Positions 1 to 5,174 are shown, counted from the first letter of the stretch. The stretch is 5,617 nt of DNA from JAAFIP01 sp031428975 (GCA_031428975.1 JANOYR010000077.1:1-5617), one strand, 5' to 3'. Program-made: numbers and translations. Notes: generated by a model not told the origin, from the sequence alone.

Positions 1-62
1 AAATGGTTTGCCGCACTCCCTCATGCTGGAATACCCAAAATCGGTCGTGCGGCAAACCATTT
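1..62. repeat. 16-bp perfect inverted repeat at the left edge, upstream of the toxin gene
   Basis: Positions 1-16 (AAATGGTTTGCCGCAC) are the exact reverse complement of 47-62, with a 30-base spacer. The left arm begins at the first base of the window, so the repeat may extend further left. No T-run follows, which argues against a simple terminator. It lies about 95 bases before the toxin start, so it could be an operator for the toxin-antitoxin pair or the end of a small mobile element that the window cuts. The repeat is seen directly; its role is inference. Confidence 0.85.
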
Positions 63-157
63 GGCCCGCTCGGACTTGTAGTTTTCTGGAGGACGGGACA
101 CGATTTTGTATCTTGAAACGGGTATGGCGAATAAATGGTAACATCGCCAGCAATATC

Positions 158-592
158 ATGTCTATTTTATTTTTGCTCGATACCAACATCCTAGTCTCGG
201 GTCTGGCGAGTCGCTTGGGTGCATCTTTTGCTATTTTGCAATCTGTGGCGCAAAGGCGGATAGATATAGTTGCCAGTCCGGCGCTTTGGCTAGAGTACGA
301 ATCGGTGCTCAAAAGGCCGGAAATTCGTAAGATGCATGGCCTAAGTGCCTCGGAAATAGACGACTTTCTGAATGACTTGGCGATTTTGGTCAAACCAGTA
401 GAGCTGCATTTTCGCTGGAGGCCGCAATTGCGCGACCCTAAAGATGAAATGGTGCTCGAGGCCGCTGTCAATGGCAGTGTCGATGCCCTAGTAACCCACA
501 ATTTGGCCGACTTTGAGATGGCCAAAGACCGTTTTTCATTGCGCGTGTTGCCACCCGCGCTGGCCTTAAGATTAATGGAGAACACCCTATGA
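158..592 (+). CDS. PIN-domain ribonuclease, putative toxin of a type II toxin-antitoxin pair
   Basis: The 144-residue product fits the 'putative toxin-antitoxin system toxin component, PIN family' group (COG1569-like), whose members are about this length. PIN toxins are metal-dependent ribonucleases that cut RNA and stop growth unless bound by the antitoxin. The acidic active-site pattern is visible: D8 in LLDTN near the N-terminus, E46/E48 in the LWLEYESVL helix, D93/D96/E97 in RDPKDEMVLEAA, and the closing VTHNLADF motif with N115 and D118. The open frame continues upstream to base 8, but the ATG at 158 is chosen because it puts the LLDTN strand at residues 6-10, as in the family; the upstream 50 residues resemble nothing. 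No good Shine-Dalgarno precedes 158. TTGAAA at 113-118 could be a -35 box, but no convincing -10 follows. The stop overlaps the next start as ATGA, so the two genes are probably translationally coupled. The RNA target is not predictable from sequence. Confidence 0.9.
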   Translation: MSILFLLDTNILVSGLASRLGASFAILQSVAQRRIDIVASPALWLEYESVLKRPEIRKMHGLSASEIDDFLNDLAILVKPVELHFRWRPQLRDPKDEMVLEAAVNGSVDALVTHNLADFEMAKDRFSLRVLPPALALRLMENTL

Positions 593-828
593 GCACCTTT
601 GCCCTGCGTCTGCCCGAATCTTTGCACGCCCATGCCAAAAAATTGGCCGCGCGTGACCAAGCGTCATTAAACCAGTTCATTACCATTGCTGTAGCCGAAA
701 AAGTATCAGCCTTGGACACGGCCAACTTTTTTGCTGAGCGTGCGGCAAAGGGGAGTTTGACGCGACTGGACGCTTTTCTGGCACGCGTGCCCAACGCTGC
801 ACCGCTTGTGGGAGACGCACTTGAATGA
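589..828 (+). CDS. Ribbon-helix-helix (Arc/CopG/HicB-type) antitoxin paired with the PIN toxin
   Basis: The 79-residue product has a ribbon-helix-helix DNA-binding head: a short beta strand FALRLP (residues 4-9), helix A around 10-22 and helix B around 26-43 with the SLNQFITIAVAEK signature. Proteins like this are often annotated 'toxin-antitoxin system HicB family antitoxin' or Arc family. The dimer should bind an operator and repress the operon, while the C-terminal part (about 44-79, FFAERAAKGS to the end) should wrap the PIN toxin. The ATG overlaps the toxin stop by 4 bp, which fixes the start and implies coupled translation. The toxin gene comes first, the reverse of the most common type II order, though this layout occurs in PIN families. 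It is followed at once by a truncated paralogue. DNA binding and toxin neutralisation are inferred from family and context. Confidence 0.88.
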   Translation: MSTFALRLPESLHAHAKKLAARDQASLNQFITIAVAEKVSALDTANFFAERAAKGSLTRLDAFLARVPNAAPLVGDALE

Positions 829-829
829 G

Positions 830-1003
830 TGCGCGAGCGTGAACCAATTTGCGACAATGGCAGCAGAAAAACTGGCTGCGCTTGACACACAAGACTACTT
901 TCACACCCGAGTAGCCCGCGCAGACCTAGCCGCGTTTGACCGCATCATGTACAGAGCCGTCGGCGAGCCGCCGCGCGAGGGTGATGAACGCTTGCCGTCC
1001 TAA
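830..1003 (+). pseudogene. Truncated second ribbon-helix-helix antitoxin, N-terminal head missing
   Basis: Translating from about 833 gives ASVNQFATMAAEKLAALDTQ and onward to a TAA at 1001-1003. This aligns with residues 25-79 of the intact antitoxin just upstream: ASLNQF/ASVNQF, AEKVSALDT/AEKLAALDT, and a shared C-terminal GD motif. One residue is missing in helix B. The beta strand and helix A that should precede it are absent; the frame runs back into the 3' end of the intact antitoxin in another frame. In-frame starts exist (TTG 806, ATG 857), but no product would have a complete DNA-binding head. The simplest reading is a tandem paralogue, or a neighbouring module, whose front was lost by deletion. 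The C-terminal toxin-binding part is largely retained, so a short product could in theory still bind a PIN toxin. It has diverged from the intact copy, so it is not a recent exact duplication. Confidence 0.75.
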
Positions 1004-1070
1004 ATTAGGCGTACAGCACGTAGTGAACGTTTCATTTGTCGCGCAATGTTGGTAACACCGCTTAAAAAAG

Positions 1071-1128
1071 CTATTTATAGAAAATACTGCCAATGTCAGC
1101 GTGATATGGTCATTGTTTGCTACATTAT
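1071..1128 (-). other. Short stretch resembling priA codons around residues 138-155
   Basis: Bases 1071-1128 align without gaps to 4612-4669 inside priA at 42 of 58 identities (hand count). The match keeps the same strand and the priA reading frame: the minus-strand translation contains NVANNDHITLTLAVFSIN against NVALNDQQTVTLAKFSQN of PriA, 12 of 18 identical. The similarity fades on both sides. It may be a decayed fragment of a priA-like gene, or both sites may carry copies of a dispersed repeat. The alignment is seen; its origin is inference. Confidence 0.5.
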
Positions 1129-1146
1129 TATGAGTTACCGATAGGT

Positions 1147-1545
1147 TCATTTTTTAACGCAAGACCTGACACTTTGACTTTGGGCTTTCCGCGAATAGTG
1201 AAATATTGCCAGAAAACCTATCATTGAAGCGCATGCGAAAGGCAAAAAAATGTAGCTGTTGTTATATGAGCTTACTAAAGAACACGTTCCAGCGTAACCA
1301 GCGGCGATACCCAACACGCTGCAAAATTTGGCCAACTTGGAATCCTCAAGCTCTTGACTACCATTTGGACTCTTAAGTACGACTCCAGCTGCCAATACAA
1401 GCAATGGCAATGAAAACGAGCAACATCCAACTGTACATAAATGCCAGAAATTTAGTGATGCCAAATCTCGCTGGCTTATTGTTAGTAGCATTCCGAATGA
1501 TGAAGCTAAAAACATTAGAACGACGTGCTTGTTCAGATATGACAT
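1147..1545 (-). CDS. Hypothetical small membrane protein with four predicted transmembrane helices
   Basis: I do not recognise this 132-residue protein. Four hydrophobic stretches of helix length are visible at about residues 7-23, 35-57, 71-94 and 98-117, so it is probably an inner-membrane protein. The C-terminus is basic and hydrophilic (HYSRKAQSQSVRSCVKK) and, by the positive-inside rule, likely cytoplasmic; an even number of helices would put the N-terminus there too. Cysteines are frequent (C36, C41, C42, C74, C88, C104, C129), with no metal-binding motif. The start is supported by a purine-rich AAGAGAA about 7 bases upstream of the ATG. It stands alone, convergent with the antitoxin region, inside DNA much more AT-rich than the hemE-priA-cinA side, which suggests acquisition by transfer. 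The overlapping ATG at its stop opens only a weak reading frame. It could be an immunity-like or accessory protein, but nothing shows a function. Confidence 0.5.
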   Translation of the reverse strand: MSYLNKHVVLMFLASSFGMLLTISQRDLASLNFWHLCTVGCCSFSLPLLVLAAGVVLKSPNGSQELEDSKLAKFCSVLGIAAGYAGTCSLVSSYNNSYIFLPFACASMIGFLAIFHYSRKAQSQSVRSCVKK

Positions 1546-1767
1546 CAGAAATTCTCTTTTAATTTAAGTAAATTTAACGCTTGAAAAAGCTATACAAAAT
1601 CATACTACAGACGGATTCTATTGTTTCGCGATGCCAACGATTACTTTTTCAATTGGAAATAGTTGAAAAAATTTACTATAAAAAATGAAGCGCGCTATGA
1701 CCATATGACGGTGACATCACCATCTTTTTTTATAAAAATGCAGATCTAAATACTTAAGCCTCACCCA
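1546..1767. other. AT-rich gap without a recognisable gene
   Basis: No credible coding frame lies between the membrane-protein gene and the hairpin element. The stretch is strongly AT-rich and would hold the minus-strand promoter of the 1147-1545 gene, but no clear -35/-10 pair at good spacing was found. It contains an 8-bp inverted repeat TTTTTCAA/TTGAAAAA (1645-1652 and 1663-1670), a small GCTT-GAAA-AAGC hairpin near 1580-1590 and a possible plus-strand terminator at 1707-1731. Confidence 0.6.
1707..1731 (+). terminator. Possible weak intrinsic terminator
   Basis: GGTG-ACAT-CACC (1710-1721) forms a 4-bp stem with a 4-base loop, extended by GA/TC after one mismatch, and is followed by seven T at 1725-1731. 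The form fits a short rho-independent terminator on the plus strand. No plus-strand gene ends nearby, so its use is doubtful and the stem is weak. Confidence 0.3.
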
Positions 1768-1977
1768 GCCTGCAACCGCCCCAGTGCGCTGCCTGCTTGG
1801 CATCCATCGAGGGACGGGCTCGAAGCACGGAGTTTTTTGGGATAAGGATATTCATCTGTTTGAGCCCGCAGGGCGAGTTATGAATATCCCCCAAAAAGCG
1901 AGTACTGGAGATGCTTCCCGCGTAGCGGGCCGGCACTCTGGATGCCAAGCGGGCAGCGCACTGGGGCGGTTGCGGGC
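1768..1977. repeat. 210-bp multi-hairpin inverted-repeat element, MITE-like or structured RNA
   Basis: The outer arms 1768-1806 and 1939-1977 are reverse complements at 37 of 39 positions. Both mismatches (1771/1974 and 1794/1951) place T on the left arm against G on the right, so a plus-strand RNA would still pair throughout by G-U wobble. Inside are nested stems: 1834-1841 with 1890-1897 (8 bp), 1846-1855 with 1880-1889 (10 bp), and an apical GCCC-GCA-GGGC hairpin at 1864-1874. Each side carries its own small side hairpin: TCGAG/CTCGA at 1807-1823 on the left, CCCGC/GCGGG at 1917-1929 on the right. Weaker pairing continues outward to about 1757 and 1988. No transposase or target-site duplication is visible. 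Several frames read through it, but the palindromic base pattern explains them. It could be a non-autonomous mobile element, a cruciform-forming repeat or a non-coding RNA. Confidence 0.85.
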
Positions 1978-2010
1978 CGACGGAGGATACACAGGCTGAG
2001 ATTGTGTGAA

Positions 2011-2037
2011 CCCTTCGACAGGCTCAGGTCGAACGGG
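2011..2037. repeat. REP-like palindrome of the TTCGAC-AGGCTCAG-GTCGAA type
   Basis: TTCGAC (2014-2019) pairs with GTCGAA (2028-2033) around an 8-base loop AGGCTCAG. CCC (2011-2013) pairs with GGG (2035-2037) after a bulged C. From memory, palindromes with this CTTCGACA-GGCTCAG-CGAACGG form are dispersed repeats in many bacterial genomes. It sits 23 bases after the cinA stop on the minus strand, where such hairpins often stabilise or end messages. A run of nine G (2035-2043) overlaps the right arm. Confidence 0.7.
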
Positions 2038-2059
2038 GGGGGGCGAACGGTTGCGGCAA

Positions 2060-2566
2060 TCAGTCTTTTTGCCGCGCCTGCACCCGCGCCAGCACCCCCG
2101 CCAGCGCATGAATCAGCGTGGCTTGGCGCACAGCCGCTCGGTCGCCTGTGAACAGCATCTGTTCGCTGCTTAAATAGCCCGACACCGAGTAACCAAACCA
2201 CACCGTGCCCACGGGTTTGGCCGCGCTGCAGCCTGTGGGCCCGGCCACGCCTGTGACGGCGACGCTGACCTGCGCTTTGGAGTGGCGCACTGCGCCAAAA
2301 GCCATGGCGCGGGCTACCAGCTCGCTGACTGCGCCGTGTTCGGCGATTAGCGTGGCGTCTACACCCAGCAGCTCGGTTTTGGCATCGTTGGAATACGTGA
2401 CAAAGCCGCGTTCAAACCAAGCGGACGAGCCTGCCAAATCGGTGCAGGCGGCACTAATCATGCCGCCGGTGCAGCTCTCGGCTGTAGCCAGCATGAGGCT
2501 GCGCGCTTGTAGCTGCTGGGCCAGTTGGGCTACCAAGGCAGTGCTGTGCTCTGTAGGGGTGGGCAT
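2060..2566 (-). CDS. pncC: CinA C-terminal-type nicotinamide-nucleotide amidohydrolase (PncC/YgaD-like)
   Basis: The 168-residue protein matches the stand-alone CinA C-terminal domain (PF02464), close to the ~165 residues of E. coli YgaD/PncC. Family members deamidate nicotinamide mononucleotide to nicotinate mononucleotide, recycling NMN (for example from NAD-dependent DNA ligase) into NAD synthesis in the cytoplasm. Visible signatures are TAESCTGG (28-35) with the conserved Ser31, the FVTYSNDAK segment (55-63), GAVSE (78-82), and VTGVAGPTG followed by KPVGTVW (104-123). The N-terminal molybdopterin-binding-like domain of full CinA is absent, as is normal for this form. The start ATG has GAGAA 7 bases upstream, but that site sits in the palindrome GAGAATTCTC (2569-2578). 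TAAAAT/TACAAT boxes lie further upstream without a good -35. It follows priA in direction but 433 bases away, with repeats between, so it probably has its own promoter. In many genomes the family is annotated simply as CinA; the enzymatic role here is by homology. Confidence 0.94.
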   Translation of the reverse strand: MPTPTEHSTALVAQLAQQLQARSLMLATAESCTGGMISAACTDLAGSSAWFERGFVTYSNDAKTELLGVDATLIAEHGAVSELVARAMAFGAVRHSKAQVSVAVTGVAGPTGCSAAKPVGTVWFGYSVSGYLSSEQMLFTGDRAAVRQATLIHALAGVLARVQARQKD

Positions 2567-2653
2567 GGGAGAATTCTCAGGAAATTGCTGTGGGTGGTGC
2601 TTGGAATTGTATTTTAGAGAGTGATATGCGCGTAACTTGATGGGGGCGTGCTT

Positions 2654-2692
2654 TCTCCGGTTGTGCTCTCGGGTTGTAGTCTCCGGTTGGGC
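2654..2692. repeat. Three tandem copies of a 13-bp unit
   Basis: The copies are TCTCCGGTTGTGC (2654-2666), TCTCGGGTTGTAG (2667-2679) and TCTCCGGTTGGGC (2680-2692). The first ten bases are identical in copies 1 and 3, and copy 2 differs by one base in that part. They lie about 90 bases upstream of cinA on its strand. They could be a slippage-made minisatellite or an array of protein-binding sites. Confidence 0.8.
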
Positions 2693-2702
2693 GAAGTCCC
2701 GA

Positions 2703-2771
2703 GGTCAGAGCCAAATTTCGTTTGAGTGAAAGCGCTCCGCAGAGATTACTTTCCTGAATTTGGATCTGACC
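2703..2771. repeat. REP-like inverted repeat, RAYT/Y1-transposase-associated type
   Basis: GGTCAGAGCCAAATT (2703-2717) and AATTTGGATCTGACC (2757-2771) are reverse complements at 14 of 15 positions around a 39-base centre. The centre contains an inner GAAAG/CTTTC pairing (2728-2732 and 2749-2753). Palindromes built on GGTCAGA-CCAAATT and ending in CTGACCCC are, as I recall them, common in proteobacteria next to IS200-like REP-associated tyrosine transposases. No transposase gene is present here, so this would be a non-autonomous copy or remnant. The family assignment is from memory. Confidence 0.75.
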
Positions 2772-2799
2772 CCGTTACTTCTTGACCCAGTTACTTCTT
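2768..2799. repeat. Two tandem copies of a 16-bp unit
   Basis: GACCCCGTTACTTCTT (2768-2783) is followed directly by GACCCAGTTACTTCTT (2784-2799), with one difference in 16. The first copy overlaps the right arm of the REP-like inverted repeat, so the tandem may belong to the end of that element. Confidence 0.85.
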
Positions 2800-2862
2800 T
2801 CGAGGCGCTATCGGTAGCGTGCCAGCCAAACTTTGGCGGAGAGCGTTGTGGGCGGGATGGAC

Positions 2863-2937
2863 AAATTGCAGTTCAATCCGCGCGGAACGCAAGGTAGCCA
2901 ACTACTCACAAATTCGCGTGACCTTGAACTGCAATTT
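2863..2937. repeat. 14-bp perfect inverted repeat downstream of priA
   Basis: AAATTGCAGTTCAA (2863-2876) and TTGAACTGCAATTT (2924-2937) pair perfectly around 47 bases. The centre contains the small palindrome TCCGCGCGGA (2877-2886). It lies 63 bases past the priA stop on the minus strand. No T-run follows on that strand, so it is not a classical terminator; it may be a repeat element or an RNA-stabilising structure. Confidence 0.8.
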
Positions 2938-2999
2938 TTCCAGCACGCACACAAGGCTAGGCCGCAGCCCACCAAGCATGAGCGAAACCTCTCGCGCAT

Positions 3000-5078
3000 T
3001 CAAATCGCCAGCGGATCCACATCCATCGCCCAGCGTATCAGGCCTTTGACCTTGGATTCGCGCAATACCACCTGCCAATCCGACAAAAAACTTTGCAGCG
3101 CCGCCCGCGATTGCGATTCAACCAGCATTTGGGCACGCTCCACGTCGGCCACGCGCTGCACGCTCATGGGCACACTGGGGTACAAAGTGATGTGCGAATA
3201 GGCCGGTATGGCAAGCGCTGCTTCACTTACCTGCTGCAAAAATGATTGCGCCACCTCTTGCGTGCGCGCCTCGGCGCGAACCAGCGCCTGAAAACTAAAG
3301 GGCGGCAGCCCGGCTTGCTCGCGCTCAGCCAGTTGCCCGGCTGCAAAACCGGGGTAGTCGTGCTTTTGCAGGGCGCTAAACAGGCTGTGCTCGGGGTAAT
3401 TAGTCTGAATCCACATTTGTGCGCCTTGCATGGCGGCATCGCGCCCGGCGCGGCCTGCGGCTTGCATCAGCAGGCTAAACAAGCGCTCGGGCGCACGAAA
3501 ATCTTGGCTGAACAGCGCCGCGTCGGGGTTGACCGCTGCCACCAGCGTGATGCGCCGAAAATCGTGGCCCTTGGCCACCATTTGTGTGCCGACCAAGATG
3601 TCGACACTGCCGCTGTGTACATGGGCCAGCTGCTCTTCTAGCGCCCCCTTGAGCCGCGTGGTGTCGGCGTCCATGCGGGCAATCACCAGGGGGCTGCCAT
3701 CGGGCCGCAGCACGCCAGACAGCGCCAGTGTGAGCTGTTCTTCGAGTTTTTCGGTGCCGCGGCCTACGGGGGCGATGTCGATGTTGCCGCATTCGGGGCA
3801 GGCGCGGGGCACTTTTTCGGTCAGGCCGCAGTGGTGGCAGCGCAGGCTGCGGTCAATTTTGTGGAACACGCGGTAGGCGCTGCAATGGGGGCACTCGCTC
3901 TTCCAGCCGCAGGCCCCGCAGGCCAACACGGGGGAGTAGCCCCGCCGGTTCAAAAACACCAAGCATTGCTCGCCCCGCGCCACGCGCAGGCCAATGGCCT
4001 CTAAAAGCGCGGGTGCAAACAGGGTTTTGGGCGGCTGCAAGCGCATGTCGACCAATTTGACTTGCGCCAGCGCCCCGCCGCCCACACGCAGGGGCATGGC
4101 CAGGCGGGTGTAGCGGCCTTTCTCGCAGGCCTGCCAGCTTTCTAGCGACGGTGTGGCCGAGCCCAGCAGCACTTGGCAGGGCTGGCCTGCGTCGGTGTGC
4201 AGCTTGGCGCGGTACACCGCCAAATCCCGCGCCGAGTGGCGGGCACCGTCTTGGGCTTTATAGCTGGGGTCGTGCTCCTCGTCGACAATGATCAGGCGCA
4301 GGCGCGGAATACTGGCCAACACCGCCATGCGGGTGCCTAGGATGATGCGTGCCCCGCCATCTGCCCCCCCCATATGCGCAGCCAGCCACGATTGCAGGCG
4401 CTGCGCAGGCGTCATGCCGCTGTGCATGGCCACCACGCTGGCTGCGCCAAAGCGCTCGCTAAAACGCGCCTCCAGCTGGGGCGTGAGGTTAATCTCGGGC
4501 ACCATCACCAGCACTTGGGCCAGCGGATCGGATTCGAGCAGGCTTTGCACGGCGTGCAGATACACCTCGGTTTTGCCGCTGCCAGTGGCCCCAAACAGCA
4601 GGGTAGGCAGTTTATTTTGAGAAAATTTGGCCAATGTCACCGTCTGTTGGTCATTTAGCGCTACGTTATGTGTAGCATCTATCACCACGCTGTGCGCCGC
4701 TGCCTTAGCACGCTTTTTCAGGCGCTTGGCCATTTGCACCATGTCGAGCGCGCGCAACTGGGGCGGCAGCGCCGCCAAAGCCACTTCGCCCACGCTGCGC
4801 TGGTAATACCTTGCCGCAAAATCCACCAGCCGCCGCCACGCCAGATCCAGCGGCGCAATGGTGTCAAAATGTGCTGAAATTGTTTTAATTTGTTCGGCTA
4901 CCAGTCCTGCTGGTGGTGCATCCAGTGGCGCCCAGACAATGCCCAGCAGCTCCCTGCTGCCCAAAGGCACGCGCACCAGTGCACCTGGCGTGAGTGGTAG
5001 CTCACTTCGGTAGGCCAATGCCCCCTGCAACACACCGTGTGCAGGCATGGCCACAACGACGGACAGCCAATAGCTCAC
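3000..5078 (-). CDS. priA: PriA, primosomal replication-restart DNA helicase (3'-5')
   Basis: PriA recognises abandoned replication forks in the cytoplasm, unwinds the lagging-strand arm and starts loading of DnaB helicase with PriB/DnaT or equivalents. At 692 residues it is slightly shorter than E. coli PriA (732). Domain order is typical: N-terminal 3'-end-binding region (about 1-105), then a superfamily 2 helicase core with Walker A GATGSGKT (163-170), DEEH (266-269) and GSATP (306-310). Eight zinc cysteines (C387, C390, C396, C399, C414, C417, C427, C430) have exactly the E. coli PriA spacing. GTQMVAKGHDF (497-507) and QAAGRAGR (539-546) follow, then the C-terminal domain. The start is a GTG: it is the only in-frame start after the TGA at 5106-5108 that keeps the N-terminal strand, since the next ATG is codon 11. 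An AGAGAA element lies about 12 bases before it. A four-codon frame ATG-CCG-CTA-CTG-TGA (5089-5075) overlaps this start. The linker at about 130-155 is AT-rich and resembles bases 1071-1128. Confidence 0.98.
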   Translation of the reverse strand: MSYWLSVVVAMPAHGVLQGALAYRSELPLTPGALVRVPLGSRELLGIVWAPLDAPPAGLVAEQIKTISAHFDTIAPLDLAWRRLVDFAARYYQRSVGEVALAALPPQLRALDMVQMAKRLKKRAKAAAHSVVIDATHNVALNDQQTVTLAKFSQNKLPTLLFGATGSGKTEVYLHAVQSLLESDPLAQVLVMVPEINLTPQLEARFSERFGAASVVAMHSGMTPAQRLQSWLAAHMGGADGGARIILGTRMAVLASIPRLRLIIVDEEHDPSYKAQDGARHSARDLAVYRAKLHTDAGQPCQVLLGSATPSLESWQACEKGRYTRLAMPLRVGGGALAQVKLVDMRLQPPKTLFAPALLEAIGLRVARGEQCLVFLNRRGYSPVLACGACGWKSECPHCSAYRVFHKIDRSLRCHHCGLTEKVPRACPECGNIDIAPVGRGTEKLEEQLTLALSGVLRPDGSPLVIARMDADTTRLKGALEEQLAHVHSGSVDILVGTQMVAKGHDFRRITLVAAVNPDAALFSQDFRAPERLFSLLMQAAGRAGRDAAMQGAQMWIQTNYPEHSLFSALQKHDYPGFAAGQLAEREQAGLPPFSFQALVRAEARTQEVAQSFLQQVSEAALAIPAYSHITLYPSVPMSVQRVADVERAQMLVESQSRAALQSFLSDWQVVLRESKVKGLIRWAMDVDPLAI

Positions 5079-5162
5079 AGTAGCGGCATTTTCTCTAAAT
5101 TGCCTTCACACAATGGCCTAAGTGCTTGATTTGTCATAGGAATGTCACGAGTCAAAAATTTC

Positions 5163-5171
5163 TGTGGATAA
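5163..5171 (-). promoter_or_regulatory. DnaA box, perfect consensus
   Basis: The minus strand reads TTATCCACA, the strict DnaA consensus. It lies 84 bases upstream of the priA start. DnaA bound here could regulate priA or titrate DnaA. Sequence match only; binding is not shown. Confidence 0.6.
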
Positions 5172-5174
5172 CTT

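Larger units (their letters stand above)
2567..2999. other. Gene-free gap between priA and cinA, filled with short repeats
   Basis: No credible gene was found here. In order it holds the likely cinA leader (2567-2640), three tandem 13-mers (2654-2692), a REP-like inverted repeat (2703-2771), a 16-bp tandem pair (2768-2799), a small CGCTA-TCGG-TAGCG hairpin (2806-2819) and a 14-bp inverted repeat (2863-2937). A 63-codon minus frame starts directly after the priA stop (TGAATG), but its composition (arginine-, cysteine- and serine-rich) and the repeats running through it argue against a real protein. Confidence 0.7.

Noticed and set aside
1..62. Integron attC recombination site
   Set aside because: The inverted repeat was compared with the R' GTTRRRY / R'' RYYYAAC pattern and does not fit; the repeat at 2863-2937 also fails.
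113..144. Sigma-70 promoter for the toxin (TTGAAA at 113-118)
   Set aside because: The only plausible -10 sequences downstream are at poor spacing or match TATAAT badly, so it was not listed as a feature.
468..904. Minus-strand frames opposite the toxin-antitoxin genes
   Set aside because: Shadow frames; the plus-strand proteins have recognisable PIN and ribbon-helix-helix motifs.
926..1150. 74-codon minus-strand frame whose ATG overlaps the stop of the membrane-protein gene (ATGA)
   Set aside because: It runs antisense through the antitoxin remnant, has no protein-like composition beyond the piece resembling PriA, and no ribosome-binding site of its own. The overlap is probably chance.
1754..2201. 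Several overlapping frames on both strands across the hairpin element and REP palindrome
   Set aside because: They are produced by the GC-rich palindromic sequence, contradict each other in frame and strand, and partly run antisense to or overlap cinA.
2205..2624. 139-codon plus-strand frame opposite cinA
   Set aside because: Antisense shadow of a clearly conserved cinA domain; composition is alanine- and serine-rich as expected for the complement of a GC-rich gene.
2808..2999. 63-codon minus frame starting right after the priA stop (TGAATG)
   Set aside because: Position would suit a coupled gene, but the product is rich in Arg, Cys and Ser without a recognisable fold, and a 14-bp inverted repeat runs through it.
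3227..4877. Multiple frames over 69-148 codons antisense to or within priA
   Set aside because: The priA frame is unambiguous with all motifs intact; these are shadows of GC-rich coding DNA.
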